DNA of 64,000 nt from Dehalococcoidia bacterium (GCA_020432045.1 JAGQHB010000106.1:1-64000); one strand, 5' to 3'; shown: positions 24,100 through 33,137, counted from the stretch's first letter. Made by a program: numbers and translations. The notes: generated by a model not told the origin, from the sequence alone.

Positions 24100-25373
24100 C
24101 GGCCGAAGTACCCGAGGCGGCCGGCGTCTTCTTCCAGCTGTGCACGGAAGTCCGGGTGTGCAAGGTCGATCAGCATCCGTGCTCGCTCCCGGATCGTCCG
24201 GCCATGGAGGTTGTAGGCGCCGTATTCTGTCACAACCCAGTGCACGTCCCCGCGCGTCGTGACCACTCCTCCGGCCTCGGGAAGGCTGGCGCAGATCCTG
24301 GAGATGCGTCCACCCCCGGCAGTCGAAGGGAGCGCGATGATCGGTACGCCGCTCCTGGACCGTGCTGCACCCCGTATGAAGTCCACCTGGCCACCGATGC
24401 CGCTGTAGAACTTCGGGCCAATCGAATCCGCCGCCACCTGGCCCGTCAGGTCGACCGCGAGGGCGGAGTTTACCGCGACCATGCGGTCGTGTGCCGCGAT
24501 CACATCGACGTTGTTCGTGTAGCTCACGGGCCGGAACTCGACCGCCGGATTCTCGTGGATGAAGCGGTAAAGACGCTGGCTCCCAATTACAAATGCACAC
24601 ACCGTCTGCCCACGATGCAGTGTCTTGGCCGAACCATCGACGACGCCGGATTCGATGAGTGGCAGCAGGCCATCGCTGAACATCTCCGTGTGCACTCCAA
24701 GCCGCCGATGGCGCGTCAGCCTGGCGAGTACGGCGTTCGGGATCCCGCCAATACCCATCTGCAACGTCGCCCCGTCTTCAATGAGCCCCGCCACGCGCTC
24801 GCCGACAGCATCAGACTGCGGTGTCGGTAGCGGCTGCTCAACCTCCGGGACCGGCGCCTCCTGTATCACGGCGAACTGAATCTGCTCCTGGCGGACACTC
24901 GCGCCAAGTGTGCGCGGTAACGCGGGGTTGACCTGTGCTATTACCGTCCGCGCGTACTTTGCGGCTGCGATGGCCACGTCGACGGACGGTCCGAGCGAAC
25001 AATGCCCATGCTCGTCGGGTGGAGTCACCTGGATCAGCGCGACATCGAGTGGCAGCGCGCCTCCAGGTGCGAACAGGTCCGGAATTTCGGAGAGAAAGAC
25101 CGGCGTGTAGTCGGCGTCGCCCCGCTGAACGGCGGCACGGACGTTCGGTCCGATAAACAGTGCGTTGTGGCGGATGTGTCCCCGCATCTCCGGAGCGACG
25201 TACGCTGCCTGCGCCTCAGTATGGAGGTGCGTGACCTCCACACCGGAAAGCTCAGGCGCGCGGCGTACGAGCGCCTCGACAAGCGCTTGCGGTGTTGCGG
25301 CGCCTCCATGTAAGTAGACCCGGTCGCCGCTCCTCACTTCCTCCAGCGCCCGCTCGGCGTCGACATACTGCAT
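24096..25373 (-). CDS. acetyl-CoA hydrolase / 4-hydroxybutyrate CoA-transferase family enzyme
   Basis: A 425-residue CoA-transferase of the Cat1/ACH1 family, near 430 residues as usual. The catalytic glutamate is expected in GVHTEMFSDGLLPLIESG (about residue 227). Other family marks are VTPPDEHGHCSLGPSVD, MGIGGIPNAVLARL and a C-terminal VVTEYGAYNLHGRTIRERA. It exchanges CoA between short acyl groups or hydrolyses acetyl-CoA. It is third in an operon with a GNAT-like protein and a flavin-oxidase-like protein; its ATG overlaps the stop before it in TGATG. Confidence 0.9.
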   Translation of the reverse strand: MQYVDAERALEEVRSGDRVYLHGGAATPQALVEALVRRAPELSGVEVTHLHTEAQAAYVAPEMRGHIRHNALFIGPNVRAAVQRGDADYTPVFLSEIPDLFAPGGALPLDVALIQVTPPDEHGHCSLGPSVDVAIAAAKYARTVIAQVNPALPRTLGASVRQEQIQFAVIQEAPVPEVEQPLPTPQSDAVGERVAGLIEDGATLQMGIGGIPNAVLARLTRHRRLGVHTEMFSDGLLPLIESGVVDGSAKTLHRGQTVCAFVIGSQRLYRFIHENPAVEFRPVSYTNNVDVIAAHDRMVAVNSALAVDLTGQVAADSIGPKFYSGIGGQVDFIRGAARSRSGVPIIALPSTAGGGRISRICASLPEAGGVVTTRGDVHWVVTEYGAYNLHGRTIRERARMLIDLAHPDFRAQLEEDAGRLGYFGR

Positions 25374-25801
25374 CAGTGGTTCTGTGCCCGGCCAGTGATC
25401 TCAGCGGCGCGGATCCTGAACAGCACCGCATCCGCAAGTGATGTCGCGTGGCCGTGCCCGGACGTGGCTCCCCAGAGACTGCCGCCGGACGCCCGAACGA
25501 GGAGACTCCGCGCCCGAAACGTGCCAGCTTCATCGCGCAGTTCTTCGAATCGGCCCTGCACCAGGACGCTGCGCCAGGTCGACAGGTTCATGATCGTATC
25601 GACCTGGAACGAGACCTGGGGCCACTGGCGCATGAGGTGGACTTTTTTTCCCATCGGCGCGTGTCCATAAATCGCATTGTCTGCGAATGCGTATGTGATG
25701 GGCACAACGTAGGTGCCTTCGCCGTCACGCACGGCAAGGCGGCCAACTCGCTCGTGGCGGAGGATCTCGTCACATTCGGAGACGCTCAGGTCATACACCA
25801 T
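25373..25801 (-). CDS. pyridoxamine 5'-phosphate oxidase-like split-barrel protein
   Basis: A 142-residue FMN-binding split-barrel protein. LRHERVGRLAVRDGEGTYVVPITYAF and YGHAPMGKKVHLMRQWPQVSF are standard for the family that includes PNPOx-like and F420-dependent reductases of actinobacteria and Chloroflexota, some of which inactivate nitroimidazoles. The ATG at 25801 is within the end of the GNAT-like gene (11-bp overlap) and gives the usual N-terminus. Substrate and cofactor (FMN, F420 or heme) cannot be decided. Confidence 0.8.
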   Translation of the reverse strand: MVYDLSVSECDEILRHERVGRLAVRDGEGTYVVPITYAFADNAIYGHAPMGKKVHLMRQWPQVSFQVDTIMNLSTWRSVLVQGRFEELRDEAGTFRARSLLVRASGGSLWGATSGHGHATSLADAVLFRIRAAEITGRAQNH

Positions 25802-26246
25802 CCTGCACATCCCCGGAGAGATCGATCCGCAATTCACTGTCCCCGCCCACGCTCAACGCCGAGGCCACCCGCAGCCCAGCGTCGAGCAACAAGGCATGTA
25901 AATGGCCGGGGCCCAACGACACGTTGGTGGTCATCCATCGAAAACCGGTCCCGCGCGCATCCCCGGCTAGGCATGCGACGAGACGCGGTAACGCCGCGTG
26001 GTCATCGAGTTCCGCCGACGTAGCCACGACGAGATGGCAATCACGCTCGGCAGCACCAGCGACCACAAGTCCGAATCCGAGGATTCGTTCTCCATCGCCA
26101 ACGGCGGCATAGCCGTGAAGCGCATGTGTGTAATCACATGCTGCGCGGCAGATCTCGTGAACCCCGGTGTTCTGCCGGCTCAGTTCGCACAGTTCGTCCC
26201 CGCTAGCGGGGCGGAGAGAAACGGGAGGTTCCGTTTTCCAGTCCAT
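25791..26246 (-). CDS. GNAT-like acyltransferase domain protein
   Basis: A 151-residue protein with a GNAT-like outline: strands and helices in the order of the fold, with YAAVGDGERILGFGLVVAG for strands 2-4 and a C-terminal ALLLDAGLRVASAL. The acetyl-CoA loop (Q/RxxGxG/A) is not evident, so it may be degenerate. GAGGA lies five bases before the ATG. It leads an operon with the split-barrel protein and the CoA-hydrolase. The GNAT call is moderate. Confidence 0.5.
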   Translation of the reverse strand: MDWKTEPPVSLRPASGDELCELSRQNTGVHEICRAACDYTHALHGYAAVGDGERILGFGLVVAGAAERDCHLVVATSAELDDHAALPRLVACLAGDARGTGFRWMTTNVSLGPGHLHALLLDAGLRVASALSVGGDSELRIDLSGDVQDGV

Positions 26247-26388
26247 ACCAGTCCTCGCCTGCAGTATGCACCGGCAACAGCTCTAGGTTCGGCGGCCAAC
26301 AGGACGCGAATCTGTCCCCCGTCTGGCCCGCTGTTCCGCAATCTGTACCCGCGTATGCTTGCTGCACTAAGCAAGGACTCGCAACGCC

Positions 26389-27234
26389 ATGGCTCTTGAC
26401 TCTCGTCCCATTGTTGTCCCACTCGATGGATCCGGCAACGCCGAAAGCGCCATCGGACCGGCCCTGAAACTGGCAAGGATGTGGAAAGCACCTGTCCACC
26501 TTCTTCATGTTGTTGACCCGGACACGCTTCGTGCGGCTGTGAACCTTGACGAAGCCACCGATGCCTTCAAGAAATACGCGTCTGGGGTCGTCGAGCGCGA
26601 GGAGGGCAACGACGTCCAAACCACCTGCATCGTCGTTGCTGGCAACGCGGCCGAAGCGATCCTGGATGCGGCGGACTCAGCACAGATGGTGGTTATCGCC
26701 AGCCACGGCCGGAGCGGCATCCACGCAAGCCTCATCGGCAGCGTCGCCGACAAGGTGGTGCGGGGCGCCACTGTCCCGACACTCGTCGTGCCGCTTGGGT
26801 CCGTCATAGGGCTTGGAGAAGGATCGGTACTGATCGCGCTCGATGGTTCGCCCTCAGCTGAAGACGGCCTGACCGTTGGCCGTGAAATCGCCGCTGCCTT
26901 CGGACAGAAAGTTGCGCTGGTCCGCGCCTACAGCATTCCTCCGCCAGTTGGCATCGAATTTGTTGCCTACCCGGTCGACCTCACTGTATCTCTCCGGGAG
27001 GGCACCGAGGAGTACCTCCAGTCGGTCGCGAAGGCCGGAGAGGACCTCTACGCAGTCATGTCCCCGGCGGTGGATGCCATCCAGGACGCTTCCGAACGCG
27101 CCCGCGCCGGACTGGTCATCATGACCACACGGGGTAAGGGCCTGGCTCGCCGGATCGTCCTCGGGAGCACGACCGATCGTGCAATGCGCGTCCTCAAGCG
27201 ACCGCTGCTGATCATTCCCGTGAAGGGCGATTGA
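26389..27234 (+). CDS. tandem universal stress protein
   Basis: A 281-residue protein with two UspA domains (about 1-145 and 148-280). The first keeps the ATP-binding pattern in SHGRSGIHASLIGSVADKVV, the second has TRGKGLARRIVLGSTTDRAM, so both may bind ATP. Each opens with a strand ending in LDGS. Tandem Usp proteins of this size are common in actinobacteria and Chloroflexota stress or low-oxygen regulons. It diverges from the GNAT-like operon. A TATGCT box lies about 30 bp before the ATG. Confidence 0.92.
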   Translation: MALDSRPIVVPLDGSGNAESAIGPALKLARMWKAPVHLLHVVDPDTLRAAVNLDEATDAFKKYASGVVEREEGNDVQTTCIVVAGNAAEAILDAADSAQMVVIASHGRSGIHASLIGSVADKVVRGATVPTLVVPLGSVIGLGEGSVLIALDGSPSAEDGLTVGREIAAAFGQKVALVRAYSIPPPVGIEFVAYPVDLTVSLREGTEEYLQSVAKAGEDLYAVMSPAVDAIQDASERARAGLVIMTTRGKGLARRIVLGSTTDRAMRVLKRPLLIIPVKGD

Positions 27235-27350
27235 GAACCATAGCGGCCTGAGTACTTGTCCGCCTGTGGTATCCTTAAGAGGTTAGAAGCAAGCCGCAGG
27301 TGTCCGCGCGTGCGGTCCACCGGGTTTGCGAGCAAACCGAAGAGGGTTAT

Positions 27351-27569
27351 TTGGACAAGCAAGAAACCATCGAAGTCGAAGGCATCGTCACGCAGCCGCT
27401 TCGCGCTGCCCAGTTCAAGGTCGAACTCGGGAACGGACACGAAGTGTTGGCGCACATCAGCGGGAAGATGCGGAAGCACTACATCAAGGTACTCCCCGGG
27501 GATCGCGTCCTCGTCGAACTGTCCCCTTACGACCTCTCTCGTGGCCGGATCACCTTCCGCTTCAAGTAG
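27351..27569 (+). CDS. infA: translation initiation factor IF-1
   Basis: A 72-residue S1/OB-fold protein that binds the ribosomal A site during initiation. [36 protein letters not shown] and [22 protein letters not shown] are strongly conserved. The start is TTG at 27351 with GAGGG four bases before it; the open frame continues upstream but without IF-1 similarity. Most bacteria keep infA among ribosomal protein genes; here it stands between a universal stress protein and an aminotransferase, so it must use its own promoter or read-through. Confidence 0.95.
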   Translation: MDKQETIEVEGIVTQPLRAAQFKVELGNGHEVLAHISGKMRKHYIKVLPGDRVLVELSPYDLSRGRITFRFK

Positions 27570-27611
27570 GTCAGCGAGGCCGTCACCTGAGCCTTCCACG
27601 ATCCACCCGGC

Positions 27612-27629
27612 CCCTGCAGCATGGCAGGG
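27612..27629. terminator. weak hairpin between convergent infA and aminotransferase genes
   Basis: CCCTGC and GCAGGG form a six-bp perfect stem with a six-base loop. There is no T-run on either side, so it may be a weak or Rho-assisted terminator, or chance. It is the only clear hairpin in the 84-bp gap between the two convergent stop codons. Confidence 0.3.
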
Positions 27630-27653
27630 ACCCGTGTGTGTGGCACGCCAGAT

Positions 27654-29054
27654 CTAACGAACGCCGAGCGCTTCCTCCGTTTCGCTTAGAGCCCCATCGA
27701 ACCGCGCGACCAGGTCATCGCATTCCGCCTCGCTAATCACAAGCGGCGGTGCGATGTTCACGATGTTCCCCGCCCGGCAGAGTATCCCATTCCTCACAAG
27801 TGCCGCCGAGAGCGTATCGCCCAGGCCCGCTGAATCCGGGAACAGCTCCTTCGTGGCCGGGTCCTTTACGATTTCCACACCGATCAACAGTCCGCGTCCG
27901 CGCACATCGCCAATGGTCGGATGCTGCTCCTTCAGCGCGTTTAGCCTGCTCTGCAGGTACGCGCCGTTTTTGGCAGCATTCTCCACCAGCCCCTCACGCT
28001 CGATGATCTCGAGATTCGCGAGCGCCACGGCACACGAAACGGGATGCGTACCGAAGGTGCTCCCACCCGCAAACGTGCGCGCCTTCTCTCCGTCGAACTC
28101 CCGGGCGATGCGGTCGGCGATCGCGATCCCGGCGATTGGCAGGTAGCCCGACGAGAGGCCCTTCGCCATCGTCATAATGTCCGGCTCGAAACCGTAGAGC
28201 TCGCTAGCGAACCAGCGACCCGTACGCCCGAAACCATTGATCACCTCGTCCGCGATCAACACGATCCCGTACTTGTCACAGAGCTGCCGGATCGTGGGCC
28301 AATACTCTGCCGGCGGTTGCGAAACCGCGTTCGCCGCTGAGATGGGCTCCGCGATGAATGCGGCGATCGTCTCCGGCCGCTCAGCCTGGATAGTCCGTTC
28401 AATCGTTCGTGCACAGAACGTGTCGCAGGATGGATACGTCTTTTCGAACGGGCAGCGGTAGCAGTTCACGTTCTCCACGAACACGGCGCCAGGGACGAGC
28501 GGTTCCCACGGTGCCTTATTCAGCGCAGCGGCGCCGTTCACCGACAACGCACCTGCCGTCGTCCCATGATACGAACCCCGCCGGGCGATCACTTTGTAGC
28601 GTTTTTTCTCGCCGATGTTGTACTGGTAGTTCTTGGCGAGGCGGATAGCCGTGTCCACCGCTTCTGAACCAGAATTGACGAAAAACAGCCGGTTGAGCGT
28701 CGAAGGCAGCAGCGACGCCAGCTTATCTGCGAGGTCGATCGCCGGCTTACTCGTGTACGCAAAAGTGTTGATGTAGGCCAGTTCCTGCATCTGACGGGCG
28801 GCCACCTCCGCCAGCTCTGTGCGGCCGTGCCCGGCATTCACAACCCAGAGGCCGGACATCGCGTCAATGAAGCGGCGGCCCTTCGTGTCCCAGAGGTGGA
28901 TGCCTTTCCCGCGCACGAACACGCGAAGCCCATCTTCCTTCGCCAGTTCCTCGCGCTGCTGTGTGTGGACCCAGAGGTGCGAAAGTCCCCGGTCCACGTA
29001 ATCTGTCGCCTCAGCGTCGGACATGGCGTAGCGGGATTCGGCGGTCGTGGTCAT
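27654..29054 (-). CDS. class III aminotransferase (omega-amino acid:pyruvate type)
   Basis: A 466-residue PLP enzyme of the omega-amino acid:pyruvate and diamine aminotransferase group. The substrate/PLP regions are FFVNSGSEAVDTAIRLA, RRGSYHGTTAGALS, LIADEVINGFGRTG with the ring aspartate, and MTMAKGLSSGYLPIAG with the Schiff-base lysine. A cysteine group NCYRCPFEKTYPSCDTFC (about 205-222) is seen in many relatives and may bind a metal or Fe-S centre in some. GGAGGAA precedes the ATG at 29054; an ATG 48 nt upstream adds a non-conserved Glu-rich head. Confidence 0.92.
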   Translation of the reverse strand: MTTTAESRYAMSDAEATDYVDRGLSHLWVHTQQREELAKEDGLRVFVRGKGIHLWDTKGRRFIDAMSGLWVVNAGHGRTELAEVAARQMQELAYINTFAYTSKPAIDLADKLASLLPSTLNRLFFVNSGSEAVDTAIRLAKNYQYNIGEKKRYKVIARRGSYHGTTAGALSVNGAAALNKAPWEPLVPGAVFVENVNCYRCPFEKTYPSCDTFCARTIERTIQAERPETIAAFIAEPISAANAVSQPPAEYWPTIRQLCDKYGIVLIADEVINGFGRTGRWFASELYGFEPDIMTMAKGLSSGYLPIAGIAIADRIAREFDGEKARTFAGGSTFGTHPVSCAVALANLEIIEREGLVENAAKNGAYLQSRLNALKEQHPTIGDVRGRGLLIGVEIVKDPATKELFPDSAGLGDTLSAALVRNGILCRAGNIVNIAPPLVISEAECDDLVARFDGALSETEEALGVR

Positions 29055-29156
29055 CGGTTCCTCCTCTGGAGCAGCCTTGCTGCCTTCTGGCTCTGGAGCC
29101 ATACCATACGCCCATAGCCAACCGTCGTGGGAACCAAACTGGAACGCTAGATGTGA

Positions 29157-30011
29157 CTAACGAAGGAACGAACGCAACTCCTGGATCACGGTTTCGGGCT
29201 GGTCGTGATGCAGCCAGTGGCCGGCGCCCGCGATGTTCACGGTCCGCGAATCGCGAAAGTGCTGCTCGGGCGTGGCGTGTTGACGGCGCCGCTGCGGTGA
29301 ATCGCCCCCGGTGAGTAAGAGCACGGGGCAGCTAATCGCCTCCCAGAACACTAGCAGCTCGCTTCGCCGCAACTCCATCGACGTGCGGCCGTTCACCCAG
29401 AGGTCGTACTTCCAGATGTACCCGCCGTCCACAGGCTTCGCTGCATAACCGGCGAGTCCGGGAAGGATCTCGTCCGGGAGTCGTTGATTCGCCTCCTTCA
29501 TCCGTTCCGCAGCACTGGCAAGGTCGGGATAGATCCGTGGCTGCTGTGTCTCGAACGAGCGGAGGCGGTCGCCCCACCGGCGGACCCAGCCCGGCCCCAC
29601 CGTCTCGTTATCGAGCGGGTTCAAGGAGTGAGTGCCTTCCATTGCTGCCAACCGCGAAAAGTGCTCTGGAAAAGCTCCAGCCGCAACGAGGCACACGGAG
29701 CCGCCATAAGAATGCGCCACGACCCGTGCCGGCGACCCAACCGATTCGATCACACGTACGACATCGAGAGCGTTGTCCGGCAGGCCGTAGTTGCCGCCTG
29801 GCGACCAGTCGGAGTCGCCGTGGCCACGCAGGTCGGGCGCGACAACGTGGTATTCCTCGCGAAACGCCTCGGCCAGGCGGTCCCAGGAGCGCGAGTGGTC
29901 ACGCCCTCCGTGGACCAGCACAAGCGGCGGTGCCGCCGCGTTTCCCCAGTCCCAGTAGGAAATCCGCAGCCGCTGCGATACAAGGAAGCGTTGTTCGGGT
30001 CCGGTCCCCAT
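29157..30011 (-). CDS. alpha/beta hydrolase
   Basis: A 284-residue single-domain hydrolase. The oxyanion region LVLVHGGRDHSRSW, the second turn DLRGHGDSDW, the nucleophile elbow VAHSYGGS (about residue 100) and the catalytic histidine in GAGHWLHHDQPE are all present; the acid is probably the aspartate of LTGGDSPQ. GGAGG stands six bases before the ATG at 30011. Similar proteins include epoxide hydrolases, haloalkane dehalogenases and esterases; no substrate can be assigned. Confidence 0.9.
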   Translation of the reverse strand: MGTGPEQRFLVSQRLRISYWDWGNAAAPPLVLVHGGRDHSRSWDRLAEAFREEYHVVAPDLRGHGDSDWSPGGNYGLPDNALDVVRVIESVGSPARVVAHSYGGSVCLVAAGAFPEHFSRLAAMEGTHSLNPLDNETVGPGWVRRWGDRLRSFETQQPRIYPDLASAAERMKEANQRLPDEILPGLAGYAAKPVDGGYIWKYDLWVNGRTSMELRRSELLVFWEAISCPVLLLTGGDSPQRRRQHATPEQHFRDSRTVNIAGAGHWLHHDQPETVIQELRSFLR

Positions 30012-30111
30012 CCCTAACCTCCGGCGGAACGCTCATTACACTCGCCGCCAGCGCGTGAGCATGCCGCTCCCCGCGGGCTCAGTCGAATGACTGCACTGTT
30101 GACGCCGCCGG

Positions 30112-31197
30112 TCATCGTTGCTCCGACACCCGTGCAACCACGGCATCGCCAAAGCTTCGCGTGCCCGCCGTGCCGCCGAGGTCGGGCGTGCAGATTCCCG
30201 CGTCAAGGACACCCGAAACTGCTGCATCCATCCGGTCCGCCGCGGCAGTCCACGCCGCGTTGCGATGGCTCTCGCCGAGCCAACGGATGAGCATCGCCGT
30301 CGAAAGCACTATCGCTACCGGGTTTGCGATGTCGCGGCCCGCAATGCCGGGTGCCGAACCATGCGCAGCCTGGGCCATCGCCGTGTGCTCTCCTGCGTTG
30401 ATCGACGCGGCAAGCCCAAGCGACCCGCAGAGTTCTCCAGCAAGGTCAGAAAGGATGTCGCCGAACATGTTCTCGGTCACGACGACATCGAACCGGGCTG
30501 GGTCCCGGACCAGGTACGCGGCCATTGCATCGACGTGATAGTCGTCCACTGCGAGCTCCGGGTACGCTGCCGCCACCTCTCGACAGATGTCGCGAAAGAA
30601 CCCCGTCGCCTGCAACACGTTCGCCTTGTGCACGATGGTCAGTCTCCGCCGCCGCCGTATGGCCATCGCGCAGGCAACGTTGGCGATGCGCTCAATAGCC
30701 GGCCGTGTGAAAACACCCACCGAGAGTGCCACTTCGGGCGTAGGCATAAATTCACCTGCGCCCGCATACATGTTCCTGTCGGCGTAGAAGCCTTCAGTGT
30801 TCTCACGGACGATCACGAGGTCGCATTCCTGCGCCAGCGCGGGTACACCGGGCATCACCATCGCCGGCCGGACATTCGCAAAAAGGTCGAACCGCTTCCG
30901 GAGCGTCCCGCTTGGATTGAGCAAGGCGCGGTGCTCCGGTGGATAGGCGGCGCTGTCGTGCGGCCCGAGGATCCATCCATCGAGATTCGCAAGAGCCCCA
31001 ATCGTCGATGCCGGCATGGCCGTTCCGTGGGAAGCGATCGCCGCCGCGCAGCCCGGAAGTGGCATCCAGTCCACGCGCAAGCCCTCTCGAAGACACGCCG
31101 CATCAGCGGCCGCGACGGCCACGCGCACGATCTCCGGGCCGATACCATCGCCCTCAATGACTCCGAGCCGGAGAGATGCAGCTGGGCCGTCCGTCAT
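30112..31197 (-). CDS. isocitrate/isopropylmalate dehydrogenase family protein
   Basis: A 361-residue beta-decarboxylating dehydrogenase that oxidises a 2-hydroxy acid with NAD(P)+. Visible are LGVIEGDGIGPEIV at the N-terminus, LNPSGTLRKRFDLFANVRPA (substrate loop), VRENTEGFYADR, the catalytic lysine in IVHKANVLQ and the metal-binding aspartates in NMFGDILSDL. The substrate loop reads PSGTLR, not the SxxLR of clear LeuB or Icd, so tartrate, homoisocitrate or 3-isopropylmalate remain open. It follows a DinB-like gene by 7 bp and is probably in one transcript with it. Confidence 0.9.
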   Translation of the reverse strand: MTDGPAASLRLGVIEGDGIGPEIVRVAVAAADAACLREGLRVDWMPLPGCAAAIASHGTAMPASTIGALANLDGWILGPHDSAAYPPEHRALLNPSGTLRKRFDLFANVRPAMVMPGVPALAQECDLVIVRENTEGFYADRNMYAGAGEFMPTPEVALSVGVFTRPAIERIANVACAMAIRRRRRLTIVHKANVLQATGFFRDICREVAAAYPELAVDDYHVDAMAAYLVRDPARFDVVVTENMFGDILSDLAGELCGSLGLAASINAGEHTAMAQAAHGSAPGIAGRDIANPVAIVLSTAMLIRWLGESHRNAAWTAAADRMDAAVSGVLDAGICTPDLGGTAGTRSFGDAVVARVSEQR

Positions 31198-31204
31198 TGC
31201 CGGA

Positions 31205-31732
31205 TCAGTGCGTGCCCTGCGCCGCCATCACGGTTGGCATCCCCTGCATGCCGCGAAGCGTGTTGATCTCGCCCCGATGCCCGTTGAAGTGGCCGATCAT
31301 GTGAAGCGAAATCGCTTCGCCGACAGTCTCAGACCCCGTCCGCGCGGGGATTTCGCGCTCCAGGTCTGCATCGCTGGCCGAGTCCAGGAACCGGGCAGTG
31401 GAAGCCCAGACGGCCTCCTGGTATTCGCCAAACGCCGCCATATCGGTGATGTGCACCTGCTGGGCCTCGTCATCCGGCTGGCCCGCGCCAAACCCGTCGA
31501 ATGGTAGCCCCGTGCGCTTCGCCCATTCTTCGTCCCAGATCATCTTGTCGCCCCGAATGCGCGCATTGATCATCAGATCCTCGATGCGCGTCGTGTGCCA
31601 GAGGCACCAGGCGATCGAGTGGCTGCCATGATCCGGGACGAAGTGAAGCTGTTCGTCGGTACCATTCCGGGCATCTGCCAGGGCGTTATGGGCGAAACTC
31701 AGACCCCGCTTGATGAAATCGACCGTGCTCAT
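31205..31732 (-). CDS. DinB-like domain protein
   Basis: A 175-residue four-helix DinB-family protein. Candidate metal ligands are in WCLWHTTRIEDLMIN and in IGHFNGHRGEINTLRG, the usual places. GGAG lies nine bases before the ATG. It differs from the DinB gene at 5.7 kb by having the N-terminal metal motif in WHTTRIED form. The role is unknown; a thiol-dependent transferase is possible from family knowledge. Confidence 0.82.
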   Translation of the reverse strand: MSTVDFIKRGLSFAHNALADARNGTDEQLHFVPDHGSHSIAWCLWHTTRIEDLMINARIRGDKMIWDEEWAKRTGLPFDGFGAGQPDDEAQQVHITDMAAFGEYQEAVWASTARFLDSASDADLEREIPARTGSETVGEAISLHMIGHFNGHRGEINTLRGMQGMPTVMAAQGTH

Positions 31733-31787
31733 GTCCTGTCACTCCGTCCGAAGATTCGTGAGGGCATCCTACGCGGCCACGGCCGGC

Positions 31788-33101
31788 TCATGCACCCCGC
31801 GCGGGAGGCTCGACCAGTTCTGTTGCCGGATTCACGACTGGCTCGGAAGGCGAGGTGTCGGCGCGTCGCCCGGCCAACTCCCGGTAGAGCAGTGCAACAC
31901 CGACTCCGAGCGCACAAATGCCTGCCTCGATGGTCAGCGTCTCCGCGACTCCGATTGAACCGGCGAGCTTTCCGGTGATGACGCCGCCGATCGGCGTCGA
32001 CCCGGCCATCAGGAGGAAAAAGATGCTCATCACGCGGCCGCGAAGCTCATCCGGCACCGCCAACTGGATCGACGTGTTGATGGTTGTCGAAAACGTGAGC
32101 GAGCAGATGCCGAACAGGAAGAGCAACGCGGTCGTCAACGGGAACGAACGGGACTCGGCCACCGCAGCGAGAAGCACCGCGAATGCCAGTGCCGCCGCAA
32201 TGAGGACCTTCGTGTTCACGCGCCCAAACGCCGCGAGCGACAGCGCCGCCAAGAGTGACCCTGCCCCCATACTGCTCGTCATAAGACCGAACCGCTCCGG
32301 CCCCACCTTGAGCACGAACTCCGCAACCAGTGGGATGACCACCGTGAAGTTGAACCCGAAGGTGCCGATCGCCAGAAGCATGATGAAGAAGAACATCAAT
32401 GACGGCGTCTTCCAGGCGTAGGTCAGACCCTGTCCCACCTGCCGGAACACGTTCCCAACGGGCCGGGGCCTGGCGGCGCCGGCCTGGAACTCTGCCGGTC
32501 GCATAGCCGCGTACGCGCCGAGCACGCCGATGAAACTCACTGCGTTGGTGAAGAACGTCGCCGAAAGCCCGATGTACGCGATCATCAGACCGGCAACGCC
32601 GGGACCAACGATGCGCGCTACGTTGAAGATCGAAGAGTTGAGCGCGACAGCGTTCACCAGGTTCTCGCGGCCCACCAGTTCGACCACGAACGCCTGGCGC
32701 ACCGGGCCGTCGAACGCATTGATCGTGCCAAGGAAGAGCGCCAGCACATACACGTGCCACAGTTCAACGGAGCCAGTCACCACCAGCACGGCAAGCACAG
32801 TCGCCTGCAGGAGCGCGAGCGATTGCGTAATGACCAGCATCCGCCGCTTCGGCAGACGGTCAGCGAACACTCCGCCAAAAAGAGTGAACAGCATGATTGG
32901 CAGGAACTGAAGGGCCGTCACGGTTCCTAGTGCCAGCGGCGAGCCTGTCATACGAAGGACCAGCCACGCCTGGCCCGTGGTCTGCATCCACGTCCCGACC
33001 AGCGAGACCGTTTGGCCAGCAAAATAGACGCGGTAGTTGTAGACGGACAGAGAGCTGAACTGACGATGGAGGACCGTTTTCACCGGCGCTGCGCTCTTCA
33101 C
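31788..33101 (-). CDS. MFS exporter (MFS_3 / EntS-like)
   Basis: About 437 residues with 12 predicted helices. The N-terminal half opens with FSSLSVYNYRVYFAGQTVSLVGTWMQ, and the loop after helix 2 has GGVFADRLPKRRML; DELRGRVMSIFFLLMAGSTPIGG is in the second half. These mark the family of drug and siderophore exporters. A GTG at 33101 is next to GGTGGAGGA and gives the usual N-terminal length; a second GTG at 33083 is possible, and the frame is open much further up without similarity. A near-perfect palindrome lies 15 bp before this start and could be the site of a repressor. Substrate is unknown. Confidence 0.85.
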   Translation of the reverse strand: MKSAAPVKTVLHRQFSSLSVYNYRVYFAGQTVSLVGTWMQTTGQAWLVLRMTGSPLALGTVTALQFLPIMLFTLFGGVFADRLPKRRMLVITQSLALLQATVLAVLVVTGSVELWHVYVLALFLGTINAFDGPVRQAFVVELVGRENLVNAVALNSSIFNVARIVGPGVAGLMIAYIGLSATFFTNAVSFIGVLGAYAAMRPAEFQAGAARPRPVGNVFRQVGQGLTYAWKTPSLMFFFIMLLAIGTFGFNFTVVIPLVAEFVLKVGPERFGLMTSSMGAGSLLAALSLAAFGRVNTKVLIAAALAFAVLLAAVAESRSFPLTTALLFLFGICSLTFSTTINTSIQLAVPDELRGRVMSIFFLLMAGSTPIGGVITGKLAGSIGVAETLTIEAGICALGVGVALLYRELAGRRADTSPSEPVVNPATELVEPPARGA

Positions 33102-33115
33102 TCCTCCACCGTACC

Positions 33116-33137
33116 CTAACGCATACGTAAGCGTTAG
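33116..33137. promoter_or_regulatory. 22-bp palindrome upstream of the MFS exporter gene
   Basis: CTAACGC and GCGTTAG are perfect seven-base arms. The eight bases between them are themselves symmetric around TACGTA apart from one A-A mismatch, so 10 of 11 base pairs of the dyad match. It lies 15 bp before the GTG start of the exporter on the minus strand, at the place of a promoter. Such dyads are typical of TetR- or MarR-type operators. No regulator gene is next to it. Confidence 0.55.
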
